Shown piece after piece: positions 1 to 10,804 of a DNA stretch of 64,000 nucleotides. The position numbers were made by a program, and so were the translations under genes. The notes beneath the pieces were generated by a model that saw only the letters and a list, made by a program, of their open reading frames with translations, was not told where the DNA came from and did not search any database. Origin of the DNA: Pseudorasbora parva (Eukaryota > Chordata > Actinopteri > Cypriniformes > Gobionidae); NCBI RefSeq assembly GCF_024679245.1, contig NC_090176.1, positions 20,448,793 to 20,512,792 on the forward strand, in the 5' to 3' direction. How positions within the stretch are numbered: position 1 is the first letter of the stretch; each line of letters opens with the position of its first letter.

Positions 1-790
1 TACTTAGTTACTGTCCACCTCTGCTGAGGAAACAAGTTGCTCAAGTTTAAGAATAGGAATGTTGTCCCATTCTTGTCTAATACAGGCTTCTAGTTGCTGA
101 ACTGTCTTAGGTCTTCTTTGTCACATCTTCCTTTTTATGATGCGCCAAATGTTTTCTGTGGGTGGAAGATCTGGACTGCAGGCTGGCCATTTCAGTACCC
201 GGATCCTTCGACGCAGCCATGATGTAATTGATGCAGTATGTGTTCTGGCGTTGTCATGTTGGAAAACGCAAGGTCTTCCCTGAAAGAGACGACGTCTGGA
301 TGAGAGCATATGTTGTTCTAGTTCTTGGATATACCTTTCAGCATTGATGCTGCCTTTCCAGACGTGAAAGCAGCCCATGCAACACACACTCATGCAACTC
401 CATACCATCAGAGATGCAGGCTTCCTAACTGAATGGTGATAACAACTTGGGTTGTCCTTGTCCTCTTTAGTCCAGATGACATGGCGTCCCAGTTTTCCAA
501 AAAGAACTTCACATTTTGATTAATCTGACCACAGAACAGTTTTCAACTTTCAAAGGAGCCTTGGCCCAGAGAAAATGCCTGCGCTTCTGGATCATGTTTA
601 GATATGGCTTCCTTCCTTGACCCTTACACACAGAGATTGTTCCAGATTCTCTGAATCTTTGGATGATATTATGCACTAGATGATGATGAATTCAAACTCT
701 GCAATTTTTCTCTGTGAAACTCCTTTCTGATATTGCTCCACTATTTTTTTCGCCGCAGCATCGGGGGAATTGGTGATCCTCTAACCATCT
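1..790 (-). pseudogene. Tc1-type transposase, degraded
   Basis: This was the cut-and-paste transposase of a Tc1/mariner element. An open stretch at 121-408 (minus) keeps the catalytic-core blocks typical of Tc1: FQHDNARTHTA around the second acidic residue, then SPDLPPTENIW around the final glutamate. Upstream on the minus strand (about 430-600) the fragments RRHFLWA and a CEVLFGKLGRHV-like block are recognisable but interrupted by stops. The helix-turn-helix region (about 650-790) is barely preserved, and the stretch between it and the core looks shortened, so an internal deletion is likely. The C-terminal end continues to position 1 and beyond. It cannot encode a full transposase. Identification rests on family motifs; the clade within Tc1 is not determined. 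Confidence 0.8.
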
Positions 791-1138
791 TGACTTCTGA
801 GAGATACTGCCACTCTGAGAGGCTCTTTTATATCCAATCAGGTTGCCAATCGATCTAATAAATTGAAAATTGGTCCTGCAGCTGTTCCTTATATGTACAT
901 TTAACTTTTCCGGCCTCTTATTGCTAACTGTCCCAACTTTTTTTGGAATGTGTAGCTCTCATGAAATCCTAAATAAGCCATAATTTGGCATTTCAAAATG
1001 TCTCACTTTCAACATTTGATAAGTTATCTATATTCTATTGTGAATAAAATATAAGTTTACGAGATTTGTAAATTATTGAATCCTTTTTTATTCAAAATTT
1101 GTACAGTGTCCCAACTTCTTTGGAATTGGGTTTGAACT
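1..1138 (-). mobile_element. Tc1-like DNA transposon remnant, cut by window edge
   Basis: The outer end is near 1105-1138, where CAGTGTCCCAACTTC begins a terminal repeat. A related TGTCCCAACTTTTTTTGGAA block at about 930-952 may be a second subterminal repeat. The element runs leftward off the window, so only one end is present. It carries the transposase remnant described separately. A second, more decayed copy of the same family lies at 53925-54365, sharing the stretch around GCCTTGGCCCAGAGAAAAT. Confidence 0.75.
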
Positions 1139-2204
1139 TTTTAAGGCAGCAACATTTGTTTTATAGTGTATAAAGAATTTAATTGAAGTTGTTCTCAATC
1201 TGAACATATTCTTAATGGTCTTGTGTGTGCATTACTCCATAATAAATGATTGTCTTAATTGATATAAAAATGTCTTACACCACAGGGCTGTTGTTTTATT
1301 TGGATTAGTTGATGAACATTCTAAGGTGTGTAATATAATGCCGGAGGGATGATGTACTTTTGCAAGTCATAAACTGGAAACAAGTTACCATTTTAGCTCT
1401 GCCAGATCCATCCTCCAAAAGTCAAAAGGTGTTAGTTTGTTTTTTACACTAAAATAAGGTATTTAGGCAGTTCCATTGTAAATTTGGCAACATGTTACAT
1501 ACATGGGAAACAAAATCCAAATGCAAATCATTCAGAATATCTGCAAAGTCTGGAATATCATTCCATAGTCATCAGCCAAAAAGTGAACTCACAGCCTTGT
1601 GTATAATCACACTCTAGTCAACTATTATAACTCAAACTTTTAGGGAAAATTATTTTATAACAGACACTGAAATTAAGAAGCTTAATGGTGGTATGAAGTC
1701 ATGGGACAGTAGTGTAATTCATTTAGTATAGCTTGTTGATATTCTTTTGACTTTCAATTTTCAACTTTCAAAAGCCGAGATTAACATCATGATCCTTTTT
1801 TTCCCTGCAAATTGCAGTGATCCATCTGTATCTATTTTCTTTAGCTTTATGCAAGATGAACAAAGATAGCTCTGATGGGTCTATTTTTATGGTAAATCGC
1901 CCAACTCTTTCACATTTTAGATGTTTTTTAATGGAATTCAAGCTGAACACTAAGTGTTACCACAGATCTGCCTAATGTGGCATACCCTCTTTTGTTTTTA
2001 TAATAATTAAAAATATATATATATATAATAAGCAGGGAGATTCATGCATTTCAGAAAGAATAAAGCAACAGTTTGGGTTTTTTGAGTTCTCTATAACAAA
2101 CATGCCACTATGGTTATTTTTAGTTCCCTACCTGTCACTTCAACGTTGTGTCAAGACTGAAACTAGGGCTTGCATTTGAGTTTTTCTGACATTTGAGAAA
2201 AGGC
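1139..2204. other. AT-rich non-coding stretch, no gene seen
   Basis: No reading frame resembles a known protein. A short AT repeat sits at 2013-2028. Nothing else stands out. Confidence 0.5.
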
Positions 2205-3490
2205 CAATGAGAATTGGCCAGTGGAATTAGTATGCCAGTCAATACGGGTATAAAAGGGGGCTGCCGTGTGCCACTCATTTATCTTTGTTCTCCTGAGCCA
2301 GTAGACGCCAATTTCTCCAGTGCTGCCGGATCCTGTAGCACATTTCAGCTGTATCTCTTCATACAATGCACAGATAAATACAGGGAGTTCAATTGGCGGA
2401 CTGAAAGCATCGATGTGCCTCTAAAAGAGCTGCATGGCAGATTTTTCTATGCTTTTTTATGGTGTCTTTTCCGTCCATGCCCTTCTGGATTTGGACGGTT
2501 TCTCTCACCTTCAGACAGCCACAGTCACTGTCTTGAAAGCCTGGGTCATATTCGCTCTGAGACAGCATTTGGGGATAGTTGATTTTATTATTGTGGGTAT
2601 GTTGCAGCAGCCACTCTCATACTTTTTAAAAAGGCAGTCACCTCAGCCTCTTCCTGTCCTGATCCGTCTACAACCATGTACGAGGCGAGCATTATGGACA
2701 AACTGGGGGGTTACAATGGAAGAGCTTTTTCCAAATGAATCCCTGTGGTCCTCCCATTCATACCTCAGCATGCTCGTGCCTTCCGATTGAATTCATGGAT
2801 GAGTTAGGCAGTCCACCTGAAGGTGAACTTAATTTCTGATTTGGGGATTATGAATGAGTTATCGATTGTAGTATCTGAGGGCAGGTTCATGCCTTCTGAG
2901 GTGGATAACTCACCTAGGCTCCCCGTCGGTTGCAGTGGCCCAATCTGAGCTTGACACCAAGTTGGTGAATGTGCTTGTTCGGGCAGTCGCGAGCATTGAG
3001 CTGGAGTAGACCCCTCCACCCTGTACTGAACATTCATGGCTGGACGATTGGTTCTAGGGCTTGGAGTGAGAAGTAGAGCCACATTCCTCCCTAGTTCCTT
3101 TCTTCTCAGAAGTCCAGGAGACCAGAAGTTGTGGAAGGCATCTTTGTTTCACTTGTCCCTGCAAAACACTGCCACCTGGAGGAATCGTCAAAGGCTTCAA
3201 TGGGCATCAATGTTTACCTTGTCTCTGGTAGCAAGTGCTTACAATTGCGCTGGTTAGTCTGCCTCCGCCTCCCCCTCGCATGGCATAGCCATCCTGCAAG
3301 TTTATCAGGTGAAAGTACTGATAGATCTGCACGAGGGTATTAACAACCTGGAGGTGCTGCAGGAACTGTGCTCAGTAACCGATGAAGGTCAGGCCCCAGG
3401 TTTTGGGTCAGGTAATGTCCACCCTCGCAAGGCTTCGAAGTGACCCTGAGATGGTCGAATGCCGGCCTGGGGATGGGCCTCACTTCCAGT
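2205..3490 (+). pseudogene. Decayed DIRS-type gag region with promoter (copy D)
   Basis: This is the remains of the 5' part of a DIRS retrotransposon. A TATAAAA box at 2249-2255 is followed by a leader, then by a stretch in the 2214-2582 frame that keeps the gag Cys/His cluster (FRPCPSGFGR, DSHSHC, ESLGH). These match the start of gag in element B (RRCVPPCPRY, DTHDLCVMCLG). Near 3285-3345 the frame reading AILQVYQVKVL matches the conserved AVLQAYQADLL of element B gag. Stops and frameshifts lie between. No RT or recombinase follows, so the copy is truncated at about 3490. The leader and spacing resemble element A more than B. The gag assignment comes from comparison with copies inside this window, not from a database. 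Confidence 0.65.
2249..2255 (+). promoter_or_regulatory. TATA box of DIRS copy D
   Basis: TATAAAA lies about 200 bp before the gag Cys/His cluster. Elements A (30731-30737) and B (49881-49886, minus) have equivalent boxes. Confidence 0.5.
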
Positions 3491-3639
3491 GGAGAGACAG
3501 GATGAGAATTTTTGGTTTGTTTTATATTAATGCAAGAGCATATGTCTAAGGCAGTATGTGTCGCATTTTAGGCACTCTTTACCTTTTTTTGTGAATACCT
3601 TGTTGTTAACTTGTTGATTTAAGGTTTGCATCTGCTCGG

Positions 3640-5300
3640 CCATGGAAACTAGGGCTGTACGATTAATCGAAATAGTAATAAAATCGCAATTTGAGCATGC
3701 ACGATTTCTAAATCGCTTCATTTTTCCTGCACTCCTGGCCCCAACCTCCCATTATGCTATCCGAACCAATCAGAATGCAGCGCGCCTAAATTGAGCGCGA
3801 GAACGGAACAGACCAGGCATAACATATCAACATATGAAATAAAAAAATTATTATGGGCTAATATTTAAATATCAAAATTCAGTTCATATTTCTAACAAAC
3901 GAAATTCAAAGCCAAAATAACGAAAACGTTTTTTCTTTGAAGGGTTGAAAAAACCCTTTGAGTTACCACCATGCAAAATCGAACATTTCGTTCTTCTAAT
4001 TTTAATTAATGCGTGGATAACACGCCTATCCTTCCATTAAAAATAATGTCTATTGCGGCGCTGGGAATTTTTTTGCTGACTTTTTTCTGGGTTGTTTTTT
4101 TGTTTTGATTAACCACATTAATCAGCGATGCGCGGGTTGATCCAAAATGAGCAGGTGCCTGCGGTCACCCGCGGTTACAAGTCATCCATAAATATTTTTA
4201 ATGATATTCGGGTTGCGGATATTGTAATTTTTATAATAGCCTATACTTGACACAATTTCCTATTAAATCCATTGGCAAGGAGGATCCTCGATCTGCGTTC
4301 CAGTATAAGTGCAGCCAGTGAGCGCACATTCAGCTCCGCAGGATGAGTCAGAGGAGAGAAGAAACCAGCTCAACCCAAGGACAGTCAATTCAATATCATT
4401 TCTACACAGCGCGAGGAAAGCTAAAAATAAGTAGGCTATTCTTCAGTTTTAGGCCACCAACGGTACCGTATAGCCCTTTTAACCCCTTTCCTGACGCGGG
4501 ACAAAATGCCTGATTGGCGATATCCCACTGTAACGAACTGCTCTGAGACAGAAGGTTGGTTGAAGATCCAAAAGCAGTATTTATTGAAGGGTAATCCAAA
4601 GTCGTAGTCAATAGAACAGGCAAAAGGTCATAACAGGAAATCAGTCCGAAAAGGCAAACAAAACAGAAGGAACAGGCAAAATGGTAATCCACAGAGAAGG
4701 CAAGAAATCAAAGACCAAGATACATGAAACCAGAGAAACGCTCAGAAATGCAGCTGTAACACTAAACAAGATTTGCAATGAATGACAGAGATAACCAGGC
4801 TTATATAGGCAATGAGGTGATGAGAGACAGGTGATAAACATTGAGTGCTAATGAGTCCAGGGAAAGGATTATGGGTAATGTAGTTTGTGATGGAGTGACA
4901 GTCCGGGGTGGAGTGCCCTCTGGTGGTGATCACGGGCACTCACACTGGTGAATTGTGACAGCCACATTGCAATGCCACTGTACCATTTTAATAGGCTAAA
5001 CGCATAGCTCAGTAATGTCAGATTTATGTATTTTCTGAGAGGGGGGTTAGAGCCCTACACGGGTCTCAAATAGTCCCTAGCCCGGCCCGTGTCCGACATT
5101 TTATCAAAATTCTCGGCCCGAGTCTGAGCCCGTGTTTTTTTTTTTTTTTTTTTTTTACATTGTTGCAGCCATTAAAATAGTTCAGTTTTGTTTTTAATGT
5201 CAAAGTAGTTATATTTCGTTTAGTTTATTTATTAAGTCATTTTTTTTTGTTAAATTAAAGTTTTTTTTTTTTTTAAATGACGGCCAGCAACCGACAGTGA
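3640..5300. mobile_element. hAT-like remnant region carrying a solo LTR
   Basis: GGGCTGTACGATTAATCGAAA at 3651-3671 resembles the termini of fish hAT MITEs. At about 4305-4365 (plus) a frame reads SAASERTFSSAG, the hallmark of the hAT transposase C-terminal dimerisation region, followed at once by a stop. GC-rich repeats about a CCCGG core sit at 5060-5130, next to a T-run at 5134-5157. The pieces may come from more than one hAT family. The solo LTR at 4529-4960 interrupts the region. No intact transposase remains. Confidence 0.45.
4529..4960 (-). repeat. Solo LTR, minus orientation
   Basis: Read on the minus strand it starts TGTCACAATTC and ends TTCGTTACA, the TG...CA ends of a retrotransposon LTR. 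AATAAA followed by TGGATC lies near the 3' end. Flanks are CCCAC (4524-4528) and GCCAC (4961-4965), a likely 5-bp target duplication with one mismatch. There is no internal region or second LTR. Confidence 0.65.
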
Positions 5301-5414
5301 GTTAACCACATGTTTATTCAATTTAGCTTCTCAAATCAACTCTTGACTTGTCTTGCCTATGATAAAATCCATAGATGTAAAACACTTCAAGCATCACAAT
5401 GGTCAAGAAATCGT

Positions 5415-5812
5415 GTTTTTTTTTTTTTGTCCATATAGCACAGCCATTCCATTCAGCTCTCTATGCACTGTTCTTGAGCTAATCTGAAGACCGTGGCCTA
5501 CCACTTAATGGCTGAGTTGCTGTTGTTCCCAATTGCTTCCACTTTGTTATAACACCACTAACAATAGACCATGGAATATTTAGTAGTGGGGAAATTTCAT
5601 AAATGGACTTATTGCACAGGTGGCAGCCTATCATGGTACCACACTTGAATTCACTGAGCTCCTGAGAGCAACCCATTCTTTCAGAAATGTTTGTAGAAAC
5701 ATCTGCATGCCTAGGTGCTTGATTTTATACACATTTGGCCATGTAATTGAGTGGAGCACTTGAATTAAATTATTTGAAGGGATGTCCCAATTCTTTTAAT
5801 AGTGTAGTGTGT
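5415..5812 (-). mobile_element. Internally deleted Tc1-like element
   Basis: The minus-strand frame at 5479-5676 encodes the N-terminal DNA-binding part of a Tc1 transposase (start MGCSQELSEFK, ending in SGRPRSSD), with a helix-turn-helix spacing like TVSGIITKWKQLG in relatives. The catalytic core is absent. The right terminus (about 5780-5812) reads GATGTCCCAATTC...TAGTGTA, as in the common fish Tc1 family whose ends give TATAGTGTA. A TTTGTCCATATAG motif of related elements lies at 5428-5440. The right end abuts an L1 fragment directly, so this element probably inserted into, or joined, the L1. Confidence 0.65.
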
Positions 5813-6060
5813 GGTAATAGTTTTTTCTCAAATATTTCTGGGAAAACTTCTTTCAAATTTGTGAATAGTTTGTATAAAAACCTTTTGTAAAACTCAATTA
5901 TAAATCCATTGGGGCCAGGCTCTTTTCCACTTTTCATCTGTTTAACAGCTTGTTCAATATCCAATATGGATTGTTCCAGACTGATTTTATCCTCTTCAAT
6001 GATAGTAGGATTTTTTTTCTTATTTGGCAAACATGTATGCTATGCAAGTATGCCAGCAAA
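5812..6060 (-). pseudogene. L1 ORF2 fragment, RT N-terminal region
   Basis: The minus-strand frame contains the L1-type block MKSGKEPGPNGF followed by IEFYKRF. It matches the family pattern in which a lysine- and glycine-rich SGK-PGPDGF motif precedes the first RT motifs. About 80 codons are open, upstream from LPNKKKN and ending at the Tc1 terminus. The polymerase active site is absent. The length is far below the roughly 1,200-residue ORF2 of intact relatives. Confidence 0.75.
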
Positions 6061-6074
6061 AATCGCACCATGTA

Positions 6075-6659
6075 CGCCTGCCTTTAGAATCTCTTGAAGA
6101 ATCAAAAATACATTTTGGTCCAAAAATAACAAAAACTACGACTTTATTGAACATTTTCTTCTCTTCCGTGTTTGTTTTCAATCCTCAAACAAAGATTTAA
6201 ACGGTTATGAATCAGTGTATTAATTCAGAATTCGGATCGCCAATGTTATGTTATTTCAGCAGTTTGACACGCAACCCGGAACAAGAATCAATACGCTGAT
6301 TCATAACCGCTCAAATCTTTGAGGATTGAAAACAAAACCAGAAGAGAAGACAATGCTGAATAAAGTCGTAGTTTTTATTATTTTAGGACCAAAGTGTATT
6401 TTCAATGCTTCAAGAGATTCTAACTAACCCCCAGATGTCACATATGGACTACTTTAATGATTTTTTATTACCTTTCTTGTCCTTTTGGAAAGGGACGGTA
6501 TACTGTGCATATGTTTTCAATGGAGAGACAGAATCTCTCGCACCAAATATAAAATATCTTAAGTTCCGAAGATGAACAGGGGTCTTACGGGTGTGAAACG
6601 ACATTAGGGTAAGTCAGTAATGACATAAATTTCATTTTTTGGGTGAACTAACCCTTTAA
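6075..6659. mobile_element. Palindromic MITE inserted in L1
   Basis: Arms at 6089-6215 and about 6265-6435 are near-perfect reverse complements (for example TAGAATCTCTTGAAG against CTTCAAGAGATTCTA). The right end reads GGTGAACTAACCCTTTAA, the terminus of a very common cyprinid MITE. A second member begins at 63484. The outer left arm seems lost. No coding capacity. Confidence 0.7.
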
Positions 6660-7150
6660 AATATCTCTACCTCCGCTGTCTAATTCTGACTGTAATACTC
6701 CTCTCCTCTTATATATGGTAGTGTGGAAAATCTAGAATGCTCTTGATCCATATAGCATGTATCCATTAGATAATCTGATTGACATGATCCATTCTTTTTT
6801 CTTCTTTTTTTCTGCCTGCACTATATTAAATTTGGCCTCCTAATCTATACGATGAGATAAGAAATCAACAAACTTCTCATCTGCCAATAATCTAGAGTTG
6901 AAACTCCACATATCCATTGATGGTATAATTCGGAAAGCAGAGAGTCATCACTACAAGACTATGGTCAAAAAATATAATACATGTGTATTCCCATGATCTA
7001 AGTAATAGTCATTTGTCTATAAAGATTAAGTCAATCCTTGAATAGAAATTGCCTCGATGTTAGTTTCCATGCATCAACCATACCGGAGGTTGGCAGAAAC
7101 TCACTGATAATAATAACACATAAAAAGATAGAAAGAGCTTCAGCAGGCCT
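6660..7150 (-). pseudogene. L1 ORF2 fragment, endonuclease C-terminal part
   Basis: Translation of the minus strand shows SRIDLIFIDK, then a DHSLVVMTL block with the catalytic-type DH pair of APE-like endonucleases, then a partly preserved LADEKFV region. Upstream, SEFL...MVDAWKLT matches the VDAWR-LHP block that precedes SRID in L1 proteins. Several stops interrupt it. The N-terminal half of the endonuclease is missing where the minisatellite element begins. Confidence 0.7.
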
Positions 7151-7169
7151 CTAAGGGAGGCTGTTGGTA

Positions 7170-8590
7170 CAGGGTATTCTCACAAAAATGCGTATAAATA
7201 GTACGAGTGTGCAATGTCGTGGAATGTATGCGGCAAAACTCATTGTGGCGTGTCTATGGCACGCTGTTTTTCACGTGCATATGATACGCATTTTATGGCG
7301 TATTATACATACGAACCCCCCACCCCACCACCCTAAACCTACCCAAGCGCGTGTCATATATACGCCCCACCACCCTAAACCTACCCAAGAGCGTGTCATA
7401 TATACGCCCCACCACCCTAAACCTACCCAAGAGCGTGTCATATATACGCCCCACCACCCTAAACCTACCCAAGCGCGTGTCATATATACGCCCCACTACC
7501 CTAAACCTACCCAAGAGCGTGTCATATATACGTCCCACCACCCTAAACCTACCCAAGAGCGTGTCATATATACGCCCCACCACCCTAAACCTACCCAAGA
7601 GCGTGTCATATATACGCCCCACTACCCTAAACCTACCCAAGAGCATGTCATATATACGCCCCACCACCCTAAACCTACCCAAGCGCGTGTCATATATACG
7701 CCCCACCACCCTAAACCTACCCAAGAGCGTGTCATATATACGCCCCACTACCCTAAACCTACCCAAGAGCGTGTCATATATACGCCCCACTACCCTAAAC
7801 CTACCCAAGAGCGTGTCATATATACGCCCCACCACCCTAAACCTACCCAAGCGCGCGTGTCATATATACGCCCCACCACCCTAAACCTACCCAAGCGCGT
7901 GTCATATATACGCCCCACTACCCTAAACCTACCCAAGAGCGTGTCATATATACGCCCCACCACCCTAAACCTACCCAAGAGCGTGTCATATATACGCCCC
8001 ACCACCCTAAACCTACCCAAGAGCGTGTCATATATACGCCCCACTACCCTAAACCTACCCAAGAGCGTGTCATATATACGCCCCACTACCCTAAACCTAC
8101 CCAAGAGCGTGTCATATATACGCCCCACTACCCTAAACCTACCCAAGAGGGTGTCATATATAAGCCCCACTACCCTAAACCTACCCAAGAGCGTGTCATA
8201 TATACGCCCCACCACCCTAAACCTACCCAAGCGCGTGTCATATATACGCCCCACCACCCTAAACCTACCCAAGAGCGTGTCATATATACGCCCCACCACC
8301 CTAAACCTACCCAAGCGCGCTTGTCATATATACGCCCCACCACCCTAAACCTACCCAAGCGCGTGTCATATATACGCCCCACCACCCTAAACCTACCCAA
8401 GCGCGTGTCATATATACGCCCCACCACCCTAAACCTACCCAAGCGCGTGTCATATATACGCCATAAAGTGCGTATCATATGCAAGCGAAAAACAGCATAT
8501 CATATGCACGCCAAAATGAGTTTTGGCGTATACATTCCACGACATTGCACACTCGTACTATTTATACGCATTTATGTGTGATCGGGTTGG
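7170..8590. mobile_element. Inverted-repeat element enclosing a 42-bp minisatellite
   Basis: The left flank (about 7180-7308) and right flank (about 8460-8582) are reverse complements over roughly 120 bp. Both contain GCGTATAAATAGTACGAGTG and TGCAATGTCGTGGAATGTAT, with about 85-90% identity by eye. They enclose the tandem repeat. TTGGTAC lies near both outer ends (7164-7170 and 8591-8597) and may or may not be a target duplication. A degenerate relative of the same inverted repeat lies at 26720-26795. The element interrupts the L1 endonuclease region. No transposase is present, so it would depend on one encoded elsewhere. Confidence 0.75.
7318..8462. repeat. 42-bp minisatellite, 27 copies
   Basis: Each unit contains CCCTAAACCTACCCAAG, a variable GCG or AGCG step, then TGTCATATATACG. 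I count 27 units, with C/T variants (CACCACC or CACTACC) and two 2-bp GC insertions near 7850 and 8316 that shift phase. Because 42 is a multiple of 3, both strands show long artificial open frames. Confidence 0.95.
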
Positions 8591-8869
8591 TTGGTACTAC
8601 CAGTTTACCTATCCTTCAATTTTATTCACTTTTTTATTCACTTATTTACAATTTTATTAACAAAATAGTAACGCTATCACAAACTGCATTTATCTTATTT
8701 ATAGGGACAATATTAAATTCTAGCGATAGAAAGACCGAATCTCAAGAATTTGCTACATTCTACAGACTTAACCTTCTTCAAATGTTGAGTGTCATAACTA
8801 ATAAGCAACCAAGCAATATAGTCAAATGAATGAATGAATTAGCTATTTGTATTGCTACACGTTTGCATT
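8591..8869. other. Spacer between minisatellite element and L1 ORF1
   Basis: AT-rich with no recognised coding signal. By position it belongs to the L1 between ORF1 and ORF2, but nothing in the sequence proves this. Confidence 0.35.
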
Positions 8870-9639
8870 ATGGCTTCAGAGTGTTTTCACAAGGTCCATA
8901 GCCTGCTTTGGGAAGCTCTGCCTCACTCCATCTTTTGCAGTGATTCTAAGCAGGGTAGAACCAGTTGTAGCGTACACAACCACAGCGTCTGAGTAGACCT
9001 TGTACCTTGTTGAAGGCTGATTGCTGGTCTCATGACCTTTTGGGTGTAGTCTGGCTGAAGATGTATTTTGTCTCCATTCGAGTTGACAATCTTGCTCTCT
9101 GCCTGGCAATAATTGCACTATAATTGCCCTTGGTGGCAGATCATCATCTTTTCTCGATCTCAAGATCCTGTGTGAATCTATCACAGGCATTATCCAGCTG
9201 GAACAAGCCCTTAAGCATCACGGAAATAAAGTCAGGAATATGCTTTCCCTCCTCCCATCTCCCCTTCACTCCCAAATTGCAGCAGCGAGATCTAGTCTCT
9301 AGATCCTCATTTTTTTTTTAAATTCTAGTATAGGGACATCCGATTTAAGTTTCACCACTTCCCGCTGTAGAGTACTTCTGCCGTCCAATGCCCTCTCTCT
9401 GCCTCTTCCAGCAAAGAGCACGAGTTTCAAATACGGCCATTCTCGCGCATACCAGGCCCATCACAATCGCAAACGTTCATTGTGCCTCTATCTGTAGCCT
9501 GGACTTTGGCTTTTTCATCTATTTTCAAGAGTAAATCAGTTTTTAACATTCTTATCTCACGGAGAATGAGTTCTTGATTAGTTTCCATTCTGCTTTACAC
9601 TGCATCCACCATCTTATTTGGTTTGCTGTGTATTGACAT
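8870..9639 (-). pseudogene. L1 ORF1 (RNA-binding chaperone) remnant
   Basis: L1 ORF1 encodes a trimeric RNA-binding protein: coiled coil, RRM, then C-terminal domain. The likely start is the minus-strand ATG at 9639. A charged, heptad-like stretch (ELILREIRMLKTDLLLKIDE) follows. The RRM entry is recognisable as LETRSRCCNLGVKG, then DDLPPRAIIVQLL, and the C-terminal domain as LRITAKDGVRQSF and PKQAMDLVKTL. These are in the right order for L1 ORF1. Stops and at least one frame change near 9300 break the frame. The ORF1 call comes from family motifs I recognise and was not checked by search. Confidence 0.7.
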
Positions 9640-10140
9640 TTTCAATAAACCTCCAAAGTGGCCGCTTGCTTATTCAAACTGTCCTTAAAACGGTTTCTCC
9701 TCTTTTAATTATCTGAGATCCCCTTAATCTGGTCGAGAATGTGTTTGTGTTTAATTCATTATATACAGTTCAGTATCAGAGACTTGCCAAACACATCTTC
9801 ACATGTTGCCATCCAAACTGGAAGCTACTAACTGGAGGTTATAATAATGAGACGTTCATAATGCATTTACATCCAAACACCCCCACACAGTAAAATAATG
9901 GATAAGAACATTAAACTTGTAAAATGTGTTTACAATTTTAGCTGTTTAATGTTGATGACATCTGGGTAAACTTTTAAATAGTAAATCAATAAAAAGCAGC
10001 AGCACACACACACCTACAGAACTCCACTAACTGACAACTGTAGGAACACTTGCTTGGTGTAATTGTACAGCTGGGACAAAATCAGACTTTTTGTTCCATG
10101 CGATTGTCTTCTTACCATGAGACATTAAACTCTTCACCAG

Positions 10141-10273
10141 TTATCGATCTCAGCTGTCCGAGATAAAGTGAAGAAAAAAGTGAAGGTGAAGAATCTAAAT
10201 GAGGGGGAATGCATCAGCAGTGTTCCACAGAGAGTCACAAATGAAGGAAAGTACAGAGACAGCATTGGAATGG
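10141..10273 (+). CDS. Possible exon, function unknown
   Basis: The segment is preceded by CTCTTCACCAG and followed by GGGTAAGTATT, a good splice donor. One frame is open for all 44 codons, while the other two have stops. The peptide begins LSISAVRDKVKKKVKVK, is Lys-rich, and continues ...EGECISSVPQRV. I do not recognise a family. It is on the opposite strand to the opsin exon, so it would belong to another gene or be chance. The polypyrimidine tract is weak. Confidence 0.25.
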
Positions 10274-10317
10274 GTAAGTATTAGAGCCTTATGCTTTTAA
10301 TAAGTGAAAATAAGTTT

Positions 10318-10319
10318 TT

Positions 10320-10376
<57 letters not shown>
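10318..10376. repeat. GTT microsatellite
   Basis: About 18 GTT units in a nearly pure array. Confidence 0.95.
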
Positions 10377-10377
<1 letters not shown>

Positions 10378-10570
10378 GCATACTTTTATTCAACAGAGAT
10401 GCATTAAATTGCTCAAAAATTTGAGTACATATATTTATAATGTAACAAAAGTTTTATATTTAAAATAAATTGAATAATAATGTTTCTTTTTTTAATAAAT
10501 TAAAACTGTTTTACAAATTAAAATTGTTATAATATTTTACAATATTTCTGACATCTTTAAAAAAATATCT

Positions 10571-10804
<234 letters not shown>

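Larger units (their letters stand above)
5812..9640 (-). mobile_element. L1-type LINE, split by two insertions
   Basis: Three collinear minus-strand pieces are in the order expected for one L1 element: ORF1 at 8870-9639, the endonuclease C-terminal part of ORF2 at 6660-7150, and an RT N-terminal part at 5812-6060. Between them sit the inverted-repeat/minisatellite element (7170-8590) and a palindromic MITE (about 6075-6659). The RT core, ORF2 C-terminus and 3' tail are missing beyond the Tc1 junction at 5812. All pieces contain stops or shifts, so the element is dead. Confidence 0.7.

Noticed and set aside
4402..4939. Overlapping minus-strand frames of 65-96 codons
   Set aside because: They lie mostly within a solo LTR, which is non-coding.
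7164..8348. 394-codon plus-strand open frame and several antisense ones
   Set aside because: They are the 42-bp tandem repeat translated; the unit is a multiple of 3, so stop-free frames are automatic, and there is no promoter, splice or family signal.
7318..8462. Regular array that might suggest CRISPR
   Set aside because: Units are contiguous with no unique spacers, and the genome is eukaryotic.
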